From the NCBI RefSeq assembly GCF_000430005.1, contig NZ_AUCY01000011.1:1-64000 (forward strand): DNA of 64,000 nt, written 5' to 3'. This document shows, in pieces, positions 1 to 9,126 of this stretch. Source of the stretch: Desulfovibrio cuneatus DSM 11391. GTDB lineage: Bacteria; Desulfobacterota; Desulfovibrionia; Desulfovibrionales; Desulfovibrionaceae. A model generated the notes under the pieces. That model was not told where the DNA came from. It made no database searches and was given only the letters and a program-made list of their open reading frames with translations. The position numbers were made by a program, and so were the translations under genes. Each line of letters opens with the position of its first letter. Position 1 is the first letter of the stretch.

Positions 1-165
1 GGCGGAGGGTACGGGTAGCTTTGCTGCCCGTACATTTCTACGCAGCCCGAGCGGAGAAGGGAAGACGGCAGTCGCGAGCGTAGCGAGCCGTGGAGGGAGG
101 GCGGAGGGTGCGGGCAGCTTTGCTGCTCGCACATATCCACGTAGCCCGAGCGGAGAAAGGAAGAC
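1..165 (+). repeat. Structured hairpin repeat, two tandem copies (family B)
   Basis: Two copies of one element lie head to tail. Each has the flank GGCGGAGGG, then a perfect or near-perfect hairpin (9-33 and 108-132), then a spacer and the flank AGCCCGAGCGGAG. The stems differ between copies (GTACGGGTAGC/GCTGCCCGTAC and GTGCGGGCAGC/GCTGCTCGCAC), while the TTT loop is unchanged. A second hairpin with stem parts TCGC/GCGA and CGGC/GCCG lies between them at 66-90. Related copies occur near 11329-11420 and, inverted, at 62930-63021. I see no coding potential. Confidence 0.8.
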
Positions 166-274
166 TTTGGCGTAGGGCTGTATTGGACAACACTACGGCC
201 TAGGAACCTTCCAAGCTCCTGCGAGCGAGTGGAGGCACCGTAGGTGCATCCATGGCGCGAGCAGGGGGCTGTGC

Positions 275-430
275 TTGGGCGGGGCGTTGGTGAAAAGATA
301 GAATTTTTCGTGCAGGCAAGGCGGCGGCGAATTTTTCAAGGGGCTGACCTCACGGTCTGCCCTGACGGAAAATTCGCCGCCAACGAAGCCTGCGCGGAAA
401 AGCCTAGTTTTACCAACGTGCCACGCCCAA
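275..430 (+). repeat. 156-bp palindromic element, copy 1 (family A)
   Basis: The outer arms TTGGGCG (275) and CGCCCAA (430) are complementary, followed inward by CGTTGGT/ACCAACG, CGTGCAGGC/GCCTGCGCG and GGCGGCGAA/TTCGCCGCC. An apical hairpin is built on GGGGC and GCCC. A second copy of exactly the same length lies inverted at 18081-18236, with different arm sequences that keep the pairing. The short ORF across this element is probably fortuitous. Confidence 0.8.
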
Positions 431-470
431 AACCAAAAACAAAAACAAAGGAAGCAGCCTGCCCTACGCC

Positions 471-1004
471 TTAAGCACGGGCGTCCGTAAAGGCATGCAC
501 CCCTTCCAGGAACGTACGCTTCACGTCCTGCCAGGGGCGCTCATATATGCGAATAGGGGCAGGTGGCACGCCCTGGGTAATGGCTAGGTCGGGCCAGTGC
601 GTCACCTGGTACATTTCCGCCACCATCACGGCTCTGTCTGCCAGTTTTACCGCTTCCGGCCTGGGCCAGGGCAGCCCAAACCGCGCAGCCACCACCTGCA
701 TAAGCCTGTCTTCCACTTGGGTATAGGGCTCCCCCACAAGGCCTTTGGCCGGGGAAACCAAATCCCCCAAATAGGCTTCCGCTGCGTCGTGCAAAAGCCC
801 CCACAGCTTAAGTTCCGGGGGCAAGATATGCGCCACATATTCTGCATGTTGCCCCACAGAATAGTGGTAGGGGCTGGCCCCATTATATCTGTCCAGTTTG
901 GCGCAGTGGTGGGCAATGTCTTCCAGCAAAATGGTTTCTGGTTTGGGCTCAAGCAGGTTTACATCAACCCCTGAAAACGTGCGAACCGTGTGCCGAATGA
1001 ACAT
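471..1004 (-). CDS. HD-domain phosphohydrolase (YfbR-like)
   Basis: This 177-aa protein has the metal-binding HD signature: H53 in YSVGQHAEYV, H72-D73 in GLLHDAAEAY, and D123 in KLADRAV. These fit an HD hydrolase of the 5'-deoxynucleotidase/YfbR type. The family usually removes phosphate from nucleotides or related compounds, but the substrate cannot be read here. The start at 1004 was chosen because AGGAG lies just upstream and the domain begins there. The longer reading to 1163 adds low-quality residues. It stands alone, with repeats downstream. Confidence 0.8.
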   Translation of the reverse strand: MFIRHTVRTFSGVDVNLLEPKPETILLEDIAHHCAKLDRYNGASPYHYSVGQHAEYVAHILPPELKLWGLLHDAAEAYLGDLVSPAKGLVGEPYTQVEDRLMQVVAARFGLPWPRPEAVKLADRAVMVAEMYQVTHWPDLAITQGVPPAPIRIYERPWQDVKRTFLEGVHAFTDARA

Positions 1005-1652
1005 GGGAACTCCTGATGCGTGAGGGCATTTCAATGGTGAAACGCTCTGTGGACACGCAGCGGACACTCGCGAAGTGTGTCGTTTTATTCTATTATCACA
1101 TGGAGTTATATTGATTTTCCCAGTGTGGTGGAAAGGCAATACAACTTTTCGAAGTGAGATCATGGCAAAACTACGTTTTGCGTGCTTTTTCCATCATATT
1201 TCCCTCTGCCTGCGCAAGCGAAATATGGCCTAAGTCACAAAAGGCACTCATTACATTGACTTGAATTAATTTGCAATTGTCATTCTTATACACTTATCGG
1301 CTTTGCAAAAGCAAGCATTACAGCCTCACAGTGCATGGTGCAAAATTATTTCGGGCTGTTTACGGGATTCATTTCAGCTTGGGGGACTATTTTATCGCCA
1401 ACACTGTGTTGCGAGCCTGGAAAAGGTTACGTGTGCCTCATTGCAGTTTGTTCTTGTTTGCCCTATACTTTTTGCCTTCTTAGAGCAAGTTTCCTTTGTG
1501 AATAGACGTTCTCAAAGTATTGCACGCCTGCTTCAGCGTTTAGCGCCTGCGTGACGGGTACTTGCGTATGTATGTACCCGTGCATTCCCACAGTGAAAAT
1601 GCGCTAACGGATGTTTTTGTTGTAACCGCACACATATATGCAGAGGAACCTA
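1005..1652. other. Intergenic region between HD gene and aconitase
   Basis: This 648-bp stretch separates two divergent genes. It is AT-rich around 1250-1290, where a TTGACT at 1256-1261 lies in promoter-like sequence, but I see no convincing -10 at proper spacing. The small ORFs here have no recognisable protein features. I see no repeat copy in it. Confidence 0.5.
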
Positions 1653-3572
1653 ATGGCACACAACCTGACCCAAAAAATTTTGGCAGCCCACAGCACCGGG
1701 CCATTGCCCGCAGCGGGCGAACCCATTGCCTTGCGTATGGACCAGGCCCTTACCCAAGACGCCACAGGCACCATGGCCTGGTTGCAGTTTGAAGCCCTGG
1801 GCGTGCCCAGGGTAAAAACAGACCTTGCTGTAAGCTATGTAGACCACAACACGCTGCAAATGGGCTTTCGTAACCCGGACGACCACCGCTTTTTGCGCAC
1901 TGCCGCTGCCCGGTTTGGCGCGGTGTTTTCCCCCGCGGGTACAGGCATTTGCCACCAGTTGCACCTGGAAAATTTTGCAAAACCCGGTGCCACGCTTATT
2001 GGGTCAGACAGCCACACCCCCACCGCCGGGGGCATAGGTTCCTTTGCCATGGGGGCAGGGGGGCTTTCCGTGGCCCTGGCCATGGCAGGGCAGCCCTATG
2101 TAATTCCCATGCCCAAGGTGGTGCGCGTTACCCTCACGGGCAGCTTGCAGGGCTGGGCTTCTGCCAAGGATATTATTTTGCACCTACTTGGCCTGCTTTC
2201 CGTAAAAGGCGGGGTGGGCAAGGTGTTTGAATATGCTGGGCCGGGGGTTGCCACCCTTACGGTGCCGGAACGCGCCACCATTACCAACATGGGCGCAGAA
2301 CTTGGGGCCACCACTTCCTTATTCCCCAGCGACGAACAGGCCCGCCAGTTTCTGGCAGCCCAGGGCCGTGCAGGCGACTGGCAGGCTCTTGCGGCAGACG
2401 AAGGCGCTGCCTATGACGAAGAAGTGACCATAGACCTGAATGCCTTGCAGCCCCTTGCCGCTGCCCCGCACATGCCGGACAACGTGGTAACCGTGGCTTC
2501 CCTGGCAGGCCTTGGGGTAGACCAGGTGGCTATTGGTTCGTGCACCAACTCTTCCTATGCCGACCTTGCCCAGGCTGCTGCTGTGATGCAGGGCGGGCAG
2601 GTGGCTGCGCGGGTGGACGCTTCCGTAAACCCCGGTTCCAAGCAGGTGCTTGCCATGCTGGCACAAGACGGCGGGCTTGTGACGTTATTGCAATCAGGCA
2701 TGAGGGTACTGGAATGTGCTTGCGGTGCCTGCATTGGCATGGGTGCTTCCCCTGTTTCCCAAGGGGTGAGCGTGCGTACATTCAACCGGAACTTTGAAGG
2801 CCGCAGCGGCACCAAAGATGCCAATGTGTATCTGGTTAGCCCGCTAACCGCCGCCCAGGTGGCCCGCCAGGGGCAGTTCACCGACCCTGCCGGGTGGGGC
2901 ACCCCCCCGGCCAAGGTCAGCCTGCCTGCCACGCCCCCTTCCATCCGGCATCTGTTCCACTTTCCGTCGCAAGAAGGCAGTGGGGTGGAAATTACCCGCG
3001 GCCCCAATATTGTGGCCCTGGAAATGTTTGCTCCCCTTGGGCAAACGGTAGAAGCCAAAGTGGTTATTACCCTTGGCGACAACATTACCACCGACCATAT
3101 CATGCCTGCCGGGGCAGAAATTACTGCCTTGCGCTCTAACCTGCCTGCCATTTCAGAACACGTGTTCGGCAGGGTGGATGCCGGGTTTGTGGCCCGTGCC
3201 CGTGCCGCCGGGGTAGGCGTTATTGTGGCCGGGGAAAACTATGGGCAAGGTTCCAGCCGTGAACATGCCGCCCTTGCCCCGCGCCATTTGGGTGTGCGGG
3301 TGGTGCTTGCCAAGTCCTTGGCCCGCATTCACCGGGCTAACCTGGTAAACTTTGGTATAATTCCCTTCACCTTTGTGTACGCGGCTGATTACGCCAAGGT
3401 AGCAGAAGGTGCCATGGTTAAGGTGAATGCCCAAGCCCTGGTACCGGGTGGTGAAATGCTGGTGGAAGTTCAAGGGGCGGGCCAGATTGCCGTAAAAAAC
3501 GACCTCAGCCCTGATGAATGGGCCGTTATTCGGGCTGGTGGCTTTTTGAATCACGTGAAAACCATGCTGTAA
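1653..3572 (+). CDS. acn: Aconitate hydratase, Aquifex/deltaproteobacterial type
   Basis: This 639-aa enzyme should interconvert citrate and isocitrate in the cytoplasm using a [4Fe-4S] cluster. The cluster ligands are visible as C297 (SCTNSS) and C357/C360 (CACGAC). The substrate loop SDSHTPTAGG is near residue 120, and the C-terminal swivel domain carries GENYGQGSSREHAAL. The length fits the short 'putative aconitase, Aquifex type' family (about 640-660 aa) and not the 850-900 aa AcnA/AcnB. The start at 1653 follows AGAGGA; an ATG 15 bases upstream lies inside that site. A terminator hairpin follows, and the GntR gene converges from the other side. Confidence 0.93.
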   Translation: MAHNLTQKILAAHSTGPLPAAGEPIALRMDQALTQDATGTMAWLQFEALGVPRVKTDLAVSYVDHNTLQMGFRNPDDHRFLRTAAARFGAVFSPAGTGICHQLHLENFAKPGATLIGSDSHTPTAGGIGSFAMGAGGLSVALAMAGQPYVIPMPKVVRVTLTGSLQGWASAKDIILHLLGLLSVKGGVGKVFEYAGPGVATLTVPERATITNMGAELGATTSLFPSDEQARQFLAAQGRAGDWQALAADEGAAYDEEVTIDLNALQPLAAAPHMPDNVVTVASLAGLGVDQVAIGSCTNSSYADLAQAAAVMQGGQVAARVDASVNPGSKQVLAMLAQDGGLVTLLQSGMRVLECACGACIGMGASPVSQGVSVRTFNRNFEGRSGTKDANVYLVSPLTAAQVARQGQFTDPAGWGTPPAKVSLPATPPSIRHLFHFPSQEGSGVEITRGPNIVALEMFAPLGQTVEAKVVITLGDNITTDHIMPAGAEITALRSNLPAISEHVFGRVDAGFVARARAAGVGVIVAGENYGQGSSREHAALAPRHLGVRVVLAKSLARIHRANLVNFGIIPFTFVYAADYAKVAEGAMVKVNAQALVPGGEMLVEVQGAGQIAVKNDLSPDEWAVIRAGGFLNHVKTML

Positions 3573-3609
3573 GGGTATTTGCCTAATAGCTTCGTATCGT
3601 AAGCATAAC

Positions 3610-3636
3610 GCGGCCCCTGGAGATTCCGGGGGCTGC
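3610..3636 (+). terminator. Hairpin terminator after aconitase gene
   Basis: GCGGCCCC and GGGGGCTGC pair around a short loop, followed by TTTATGTTT. It lies about 40 bases past the aconitase stop codon. Confidence 0.6.
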
Positions 3637-3689
3637 TTTATGTTTAATAGCGATTATGCAGGCTTCACAGGCTGCACTATGCCATTGTG

Positions 3690-4373
3690 TCAATTTCTTC
3701 TGGAATCAGAGAGTTCTTTTTCATCATCAGGCGTTACCGGAATTTGCCCCTGCACATAGTTAAACCCTAGCTGGATGTTGCTGTGCAGGATGTTCTCAAT
3801 GGTTGCAATATCATGATTTTTAAGGGCCACAAGAATTTCCTCGTGGTGTTCTATGGATTGTTTTCTGTACTCATAATCGTACGTATGTGTATTCAGGAAG
3901 GTATCTACATGGTCGTTCAGGTGGCCGAAAATATCTAATACATGGGGCATGTCTGCCACCGCATACCATGACAGGTGGAATGTTCTGTCGTGCCAGAAGA
4001 ACTTTTGCGCTTCGTCAATGTCTTTGCGGGAATTGGCCACAAGTTTCGTCAACTGTTTCAGCGTTGGTGCCGTCATTTTTTTCGCAGCGGCAAGGGCCAT
4101 TTGGGTTTCCACAAGCTTTCGCGTTTGGTAGATGGTGGCCATTTCTTCCAATGAAGGGGGGGCGCTCACCACCGCACCCTTAAAGGGAATATTCTCTACA
4201 AGGCCAGACCTGTCCAGGCGCATGAGGGCATCGCGCACTGGCCCTTGCCCCAAGCCCAGCTTTTTTTGTAAATCCGCAAGCACCAGGCGTGAACCGGGAA
4301 GATACTCTCCTGATAAAATGCCATCCCGTATCATCTGATAGGCCGTGACAGATTTGACAATGTTCTTTTTCAT
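3690..4373 (-). CDS. GntR-family regulator, FadR/FCD subgroup
   Basis: This is a 227-aa transcription factor. The N-terminal winged helix (about residues 8-70) has the family pattern LGLGQGPVRDALMRL and ENIPFKGAVV. An all-helical FCD ligand domain follows, with DRTFHLSWY near residue 130 and H/E residues (HHEE) later as likely metal or acid ligands. It is a clear paralogue of the regulator at 57398-58066, which also sits beside a TRAP operon. Divergent placement from the dctP operon at 4899 suggests it controls that operon and itself. AGGAG/AAGGA lies upstream of the ATG at a slightly long spacing. The ligand is unknown, possibly the organic acid taken up by the transporter. Confidence 0.88.
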   Translation of the reverse strand: MKKNIVKSVTAYQMIRDGILSGEYLPGSRLVLADLQKKLGLGQGPVRDALMRLDRSGLVENIPFKGAVVSAPPSLEEMATIYQTRKLVETQMALAAAKKMTAPTLKQLTKLVANSRKDIDEAQKFFWHDRTFHLSWYAVADMPHVLDIFGHLNDHVDTFLNTHTYDYEYRKQSIEHHEEILVALKNHDIATIENILHSNIQLGFNYVQGQIPVTPDDEKELSDSRRN

Positions 4374-4898
4374 GAATGGTCTGTTCCTTCTCCTGCAAAG
4401 ATTTTAAAATGGAATGTTCAGGTAATGCGAGTTCCGTGAATTTTGGAAACTCGCGTTTTTTCCTTGAATCAGGTGTCCATTTCATGAAAGGCAAGCAACA
4501 TTGCCAAACGGAATACATTAGCGTCTCCCCCGCACTCATCCCTAGGGGAACTCCCAATATATGTCAACATAACTTCTATTGAGATTATGCATATCTAGTT
4601 AAAATAATACGTGTTGCTTGTTGTTTTGGTAAGTATATTTTTCACAAGGCGCTCCCCTGCATGTGTGTAGAGAGTTGGTGGTAAATATATCTCAGTATTC
4701 TTTTATTTAAAATAAACAGCTAGTTGTGAGTTATTTTCAAAAATATTTTTTAAAATAAGTGTTAAAATGTTGACATTTCGAGCTTTTCATATGTATTGAG
4801 AAAAAAAGCGCAAGCTTATGTGCTTTGTGGCAAGGCTGGTTGCAGGGCAACCCTGCGGCTGAAAAAAGTAACAAGTATAGGAATGTGATGGAGTAAGT
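4374..4898. other. Regulatory intergenic region between GntR gene and TRAP operon
   Basis: This AT-rich 525-bp stretch lies between divergent genes. It holds a truncated end of repeat family C at 4501-4531 (reverse strand, containing GACGCTAATGTATTCCGTTT), a likely promoter at 4770-4799, and a small hairpin GCAGGG/CCCTGC at 4842-4856 in the dctP leader. I could not identify a clear operator palindrome like the one at 57289. Confidence 0.6.
4770..4799 (+). promoter_or_regulatory. Candidate sigma70 promoter for the first TRAP operon
   Basis: TTGACA (4770-4775) is followed after 18 bases by TATTGA. The leader to the dctP start would be about 95 bases. The -35 is perfect and the -10 is weak. Confidence 0.5.
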
Positions 4899-5912
4899 AT
4901 GAAGATGTTACAATTCTTTTCACGCAAAGTGGCACTTACCTTGGCCCTGGCTTTGGCTTTGTCGGCGGGTGGTGTTATTCAAGGCCATGCAGCCCGCATC
5001 ATCAAGCTCGCTCACCCTAACGTACCTGCCCACCCCATGGGGCAAGGCTATGAACTTTTTAAGAAAGACTTGGAAGAACGTTCCAAGGGCGCATTTAAAG
5101 TACAGATATACGACAGCTCAAAGTACGGTAACTTTGACGCAGTAGTGCAGGGCATCCGTATGGGTGTGTTGCAAATGGGTTCCGACGGTGTTGGCAACTT
5201 TTCTGTATTCAACCCTAAACTGATGCTTTTTGATATGCCGTTCATGATTCCCAGTTACGAAGCTTCCGACCTGATTACCGACGGCCCCATTGGCCAGGAA
5301 CTGGCCAAAAGTCTTGAAAGTAACAACATCAAGGGCCTTGGCTATATTGAAATTGGCTTTAAAAACATCTTTAGCAACCGCCCGGTACGTACCCTGGAAG
5401 ATGCCAAGGACTTGAAAATTCGCTCCACGCACTCCAAGGCACACATTGCTGTGTTGCAGGCATTGGGTATGAACCCCACCCCTGTGGCATGGGGTGAAGT
5501 ATACACAGCCCTGCAACAAAAAACCGTAGACGGCATTGATATTGACCTGAACCTTGCCTATTTCAACAAGTTTCCGGAATTGACCAAATACGTGACCATG
5601 TCGCGCACCGTATATTCCCCCCACCTTGTGATGATTTCCACAAAATTCTGGGACAAGCTGACCCCACAGGAACAGCAGTGGGTTACTGAATCCTTCAAGG
5701 TGATGCAAGAGTTTGAGCGTGCTGAAATCCGCAAGAACGAAGCGATGATTATTGAAAAAATCAAAGCTTCTGGCGGCGAGGTTATTGAACTTACACCTGA
5801 AGAGCGCCAGCGCTGGGTGGAAGCCACCAAAGGCGTGTTTGCCAAATTTAATGATGCTATTCCCGCTGCCACAGTAGAAGCTGTGCGCAACACCGTGAAT
5901 GCCGGAAAGTAG
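4899..5912 (+). CDS. TRAP transporter solute-binding protein (DctP family)
   Basis: This 337-aa periplasmic receptor has an N-terminal signal peptide (KVALTLALALALSAGG, probable cleavage near QGHA|A). The DctP fold follows, with the diagnostic stretch DAKDLKIRST around residue 170, whose arginine normally binds the substrate carboxylate. GEVYTALQQKTVDGID is also typical of the family. It should deliver an organic acid to the membrane pair encoded next. The start has GATGGAG upstream. A strong hairpin separates it from dctQ, which fits a binding protein made in excess of the permease. The substrate cannot be assigned. Confidence 0.92.
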   Translation: MKMLQFFSRKVALTLALALALSAGGVIQGHAARIIKLAHPNVPAHPMGQGYELFKKDLEERSKGAFKVQIYDSSKYGNFDAVVQGIRMGVLQMGSDGVGNFSVFNPKLMLFDMPFMIPSYEASDLITDGPIGQELAKSLESNNIKGLGYIEIGFKNIFSNRPVRTLEDAKDLKIRSTHSKAHIAVLQALGMNPTPVAWGEVYTALQQKTVDGIDIDLNLAYFNKFPELTKYVTMSRTVYSPHLVMISTKFWDKLTPQEQQWVTESFKVMQEFERAEIRKNEAMIIEKIKASGGEVIELTPEERQRWVEATKGVFAKFNDAIPAATVEAVRNTVNAGK

Positions 5913-5927
5913 ACTTTTTGTTCTTGC

Positions 5928-5963
5928 GGAGGGTACGTGTGGTTTGGCCATACGTACCTCTCC
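5928..5963 (+). terminator. Intercistronic hairpin between dctP and dctQ
   Basis: GGAGGGTACGT and ACGTACCTCTCC pair almost fully across a short loop, with only a few T residues afterwards. This looks like a partial terminator or mRNA-stabilising hairpin that lowers permease expression relative to the binding protein. Confidence 0.6.
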
Positions 5964-6013
5964 TTTACATAACGCAGGCTCCACCTTCATCGTTCAGCAT
6001 ACTGGAGACTCTC

Positions 6014-6493
6014 ATGCTACGCGTTTTAAAGAATATTGAAGAAGTTGTTTCTTCAAGCCTCTTGGGGCTCATGACTGTTGTCATTATCATTCAGGTCATC
6101 TTTCGGTATTTTATTTCGTACTCCCTGGCATGGCCTGAAGAATTGGGGCGCTACCTCTTTATTGCTTCCGTGTACATAGGCTCAAGCTATGTGGAACAAC
6201 ACGACAAGCACCTGGCCATTACCATTTTGCGCACCAACGGCGGGAAATTTTTGGGTAAATGGCTGCCAGTGTTTGTGCACTGCGTGACCATTGCCTTTTC
6301 TGGCCTTATGGCCGTGTGGGGCACACAAATGGTTGTTTTTATGTATGCAACAAACCAGCTTGCCCCGGCCATAGAACTTCCCATGTACATTGTGTATGCC
6401 TCCATCCCCCTGGGCATGGCGGGCATGGGCATTCGCGCCGCCATCAACCTTGCTCGCAACTGGCCAAAAAACCAGAGCCTTTGTTCAGAATAA
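6014..6493 (+). CDS. TRAP transporter small permease (DctQ)
   Basis: This 159-aa inner-membrane protein has four predicted membrane segments, the first near residues 14-32 (SLLGLMTVVIIIQVIFRYF). The family motif WPEELGRYLFIASVYIGSSY is present. DctQ proteins pair with DctM to form the sodium-driven permease. The start at 6014 follows CTGGAGA; the longer frame upstream runs through the intercistronic hairpin and is rejected. It lies 13 bases before dctM. Confidence 0.9.
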   Translation: MLRVLKNIEEVVSSSLLGLMTVVIIIQVIFRYFISYSLAWPEELGRYLFIASVYIGSSYVEQHDKHLAITILRTNGGKFLGKWLPVFVHCVTIAFSGLMAVWGTQMVVFMYATNQLAPAIELPMYIVYASIPLGMAGMGIRAAINLARNWPKNQSLCSE

Positions 6494-6506
6494 TAAGGGA
6501 TACATC

Positions 6507-7781
6507 ATGGAACTACCAATTATTTTAAGTGTAATCACCCTTGTTGTCATGCTGGCCTTGAGTGTGCCCATTGGCATTTCTATCGGCAGTTGTGTGGCTG
6601 TGGCTGTGCTGTTTGGCGACTTGCCAGTAGAATTTTTGCTGCAAAAAATGTTCACCTCCATCGACTCCTTCCCACTGCTGGCAGTGCCCTTCTTTATTTT
6701 GGCCGGGGAAATTATGCAAAAGGGGAGCATGGCCCAGGCCTTGCTCAACATTTCCCGCTGTCTTGTAGGGCATATCACAGGGGGCATGGCCCATGTTTCC
6801 ATTCTTACCAGCATGTTTTACGGGGCGCTGAGCGGTTCTTCCCCTGCTACTGTTGCGGCTGTGGGTGGCATCATGATTCCGGCCATGGAAAAAGAAGGCT
6901 ACAGCAAAGACTTTTCCGCAGCGGTGAACACGGCCAGCGGGTGCCTTGGGGTTATGATTCCCCCCTCAGTACCGCTGATTATTTATGGCACAACCGCCAA
7001 CGTTTCCGTGGGTGACCTGTTTTTATGCGGCATTGTCCCTGGCATTTTTATTGGCATACTGCTTATGGTGCTCAGCTACTTTATGTCTAAGCGCTATGGC
7101 TATGTAGGCACATCAACCCGGGCCAGCGTTGGAGACACCATGAAGGCACTTGGCAAGGCCAAATACGCCTTGCTGGTTCCCCTTATTGTGCTGGGCGGTA
7201 TTTATGGCGGCATTACTACCCCTACGGAAGCCGGTGCCATTGCCGTTATTTATGCCTTTGCTGTGGAAGGGTTTGTTCTGAAAACACTCTCCCTTCGCGC
7301 TGTCATGGATATTTTTAAAGGGGCAAGCCTTACCTCCGCTTCCATTTTTATTGTGGTAGCAACGGCAAGTGCCTTTGGCCAGCTTCTTATGATTTATAAC
7401 GTGCCAGATACGCTGGTGGAATGGCTTTCCGGCATGGCTGGCAATAAAAATCTTCTTTTGTTCGCTGTAGTTATCCTGCTGCTGGTCACAGGCACCTTCA
7501 TGGACGCCCTTGCCAACATCCTCATTCTTACGCCCCTGTTGCAGCCGTTGCTCATCACTGCGGGTGTGGATATGACCCACTTTGGCATTATCATGATTGT
7601 GGCCTGTTCCCTTGGTTTCCTTACCCCCCCGGTGGGCGTGAACCTGTTTGTGGGGTGCGGCATTGCCAAAATCAGCATTGAACGTTTAAGCTATGCCGTG
7701 TTGCCCTTCCTTGGGGTTATGATCATTGGGCTCTTGGTACTCACGTACGTTCCTGCCATTTCTTTGTTCATTTTGAAGTAA
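6507..7781 (+). CDS. TRAP transporter large permease (DctM)
   Basis: This 424-aa polytopic membrane protein (about 12 hydrophobic segments) forms the transport channel. The family stretches SGSSPATVAAVGGIMIPAM, IPPSVPLIIYG and TPTEAGAIAV are all present. The start at 6507 has AAGGGA upstream, and the longer frame overlapping dctQ is rejected. It is followed after 12 bases by the 418-aa orphan, so the four genes are probably one transcript. Confidence 0.93.
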   Translation: MELPIILSVITLVVMLALSVPIGISIGSCVAVAVLFGDLPVEFLLQKMFTSIDSFPLLAVPFFILAGEIMQKGSMAQALLNISRCLVGHITGGMAHVSILTSMFYGALSGSSPATVAAVGGIMIPAMEKEGYSKDFSAAVNTASGCLGVMIPPSVPLIIYGTTANVSVGDLFLCGIVPGIFIGILLMVLSYFMSKRYGYVGTSTRASVGDTMKALGKAKYALLVPLIVLGGIYGGITTPTEAGAIAVIYAFAVEGFVLKTLSLRAVMDIFKGASLTSASIFIVVATASAFGQLLMIYNVPDTLVEWLSGMAGNKNLLLFAVVILLLVTGTFMDALANILILTPLLQPLLITAGVDMTHFGIIMIVACSLGFLTPPVGVNLFVGCGIAKISIERLSYAVLPFLGVMIIGLLVLTYVPAISLFILK

Positions 7782-7793
7782 CGGGAACAAGGC

Positions 7794-9050
7794 ATGACAA
7801 CAATATTACCAGCGGCCATAGCAGCTCCTAAAGCAGCCCTTGCCGGGCACATTGGCGTGGGGCATGCGTATAGCCATTCCGGGTTTGTGCAGGAAGATTC
7901 CGTGGGGTTCGCCGCATTATTGCACATTTTGCAACGTGCCTGCCCCATGAATTTTACTGTGACCAAAGTGGATGGCGAGGGCGACACGGTGCGTGTGCAT
8001 ACAGCGCAAGGTGGCGTTGGTGAAGGCACCGCACTTCGTGGCTTTACCCCTTTTGAACGTGACATGATGCAACGTGCTGTGGGGCAAGTTTGCCTTGCCC
8101 CGCAAACTGCTGCCGTGCGCATTTTCGGGCGTATATATGGGCAGGGTGTTTGTGAGCCTGCTGCGGCATTTTCCCTTGCTTTGGCCAAAGCCTATGTGCA
8201 TACCGTGCAGTTGGCATGGCCTGAAGCCACCCTTCATGCCCCTGAAGATGTAGCAGGGGGGTGTGGGGAGTTTTTAGGTGGCAACATGAGTGTGCACAAT
8301 GAACCTGTTGCGTGGCTTTTGTCGGTGAACGCCAGCCCAGGCGGAATTGGCCCAGTGGAAGATGCCGAAGGCATTATCCCCATTGGCAACAAAGGGGAGC
8401 TCATGGCGGCATTGGGCATGGATACGTGCCCTGCCCTTATTCTGGAATCAAAAGCGTATAACCCCAAATTGTCCGATGCGCTTGCCGAAACCACCTATTA
8501 TGCCCGCTGGAACGAAGAGCACGATAATGCCGTGGTGGGGGCGTGCCTGCGCATGGCCCTTGAAGAAAGTGGCCTGCCGTTCAAAGTGCAGGCCGATGCC
8601 TACCCCCGTAATGGGGCGTTAACGGATGAAACGAAGCGCATTGGAGATGTTATTGCCCAGTTGGGCCAGGAGTATGCCAGCGCACAAACGGCTTCCCACA
8701 AGGTGACCCTTGCCTACCGTTTGGCGTGTATTGCCAGCCAGGACTTGGGGGGCAGTATATTTATGTCGGATGTCATATTTGAGCTTGCTGGCGCTGGCGG
8801 GCTGTGGCCTGGGCAGGCCGCAGTGCTTTCCAGCCTTACAAGCCAGGATGATTTACGGCGTATGGGCACCCTGACGGTGACGGAGGAAGAGCTGCGCCGC
8901 TTGGCAGATATTGCTTTAGCAACGGCCTGCCATATGACCCAGCAGCATGCTGCTGCGTTGCGCATTCTTGAAGACAAAAGACCTGCGCACACACCGCAGC
9001 AATTGCTTGACTTAGTGAGCAATAGTGGAGCGACTCCCCCCTCGCTATAA
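7794..9050 (+). CDS. Unrecognised 418-aa protein at the end of a TRAP operon
   Basis: I do not recognise this family. The protein is soluble (no signal peptide or membrane segment) and has two regions. An N-terminal part carries IGVGHAYSHSGFVQEDS and GGVGEGTALRGFT. A central part has GGCGEFLGGNMSVHNEP, then YARWNEEHDNAVVGACL and QADAYPRNGALTDETKR. The conserved-looking His, Asp and Glu residues suggest a metal-dependent enzyme, perhaps hydrolase-like, but this is a guess. Its position 12 bases after dctM and before a terminator argues that it acts on, or near, the imported substrate. The ribosome site is weak (GGGAACAAGG). Confidence 0.7.
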   Translation: MTTILPAAIAAPKAALAGHIGVGHAYSHSGFVQEDSVGFAALLHILQRACPMNFTVTKVDGEGDTVRVHTAQGGVGEGTALRGFTPFERDMMQRAVGQVCLAPQTAAVRIFGRIYGQGVCEPAAAFSLALAKAYVHTVQLAWPEATLHAPEDVAGGCGEFLGGNMSVHNEPVAWLLSVNASPGGIGPVEDAEGIIPIGNKGELMAALGMDTCPALILESKAYNPKLSDALAETTYYARWNEEHDNAVVGACLRMALEESGLPFKVQADAYPRNGALTDETKRIGDVIAQLGQEYASAQTASHKVTLAYRLACIASQDLGGSIFMSDVIFELAGAGGLWPGQAAVLSSLTSQDDLRRMGTLTVTEEELRRLADIALATACHMTQQHAAALRILEDKRPAHTPQQLLDLVSNSGATPPSL

Positions 9051-9078
9051 AGCGCACTCCATGTGGAAAACGGTTGCT

Positions 9079-9126
9079 AACGGGCTGTGTGTGAAATTTT
9101 TATTTCTCACGCAGCCCGCTTTTTTT
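9079..9126 (+). terminator. Strong rho-independent terminator of the TRAP operon
   Basis: CGGGCTG and GCAGCCCG plus inner GTGAAAT/ATTTCTCAC arms form a long stem, followed directly by seven T residues. Confidence 0.88.

Noticed and set aside
244-474. 76-aa ORF at the left end
   Set aside because: It lies across the palindromic repeat at 275-430, has repeat-derived composition and no ribosome site.
4831-4847. Sigma54-like TGGCA...TTGCA box before dctP
   Set aside because: The spacing between the GG and GC elements is 11 instead of the required 10, and a better sigma70-type -35 lies just upstream.
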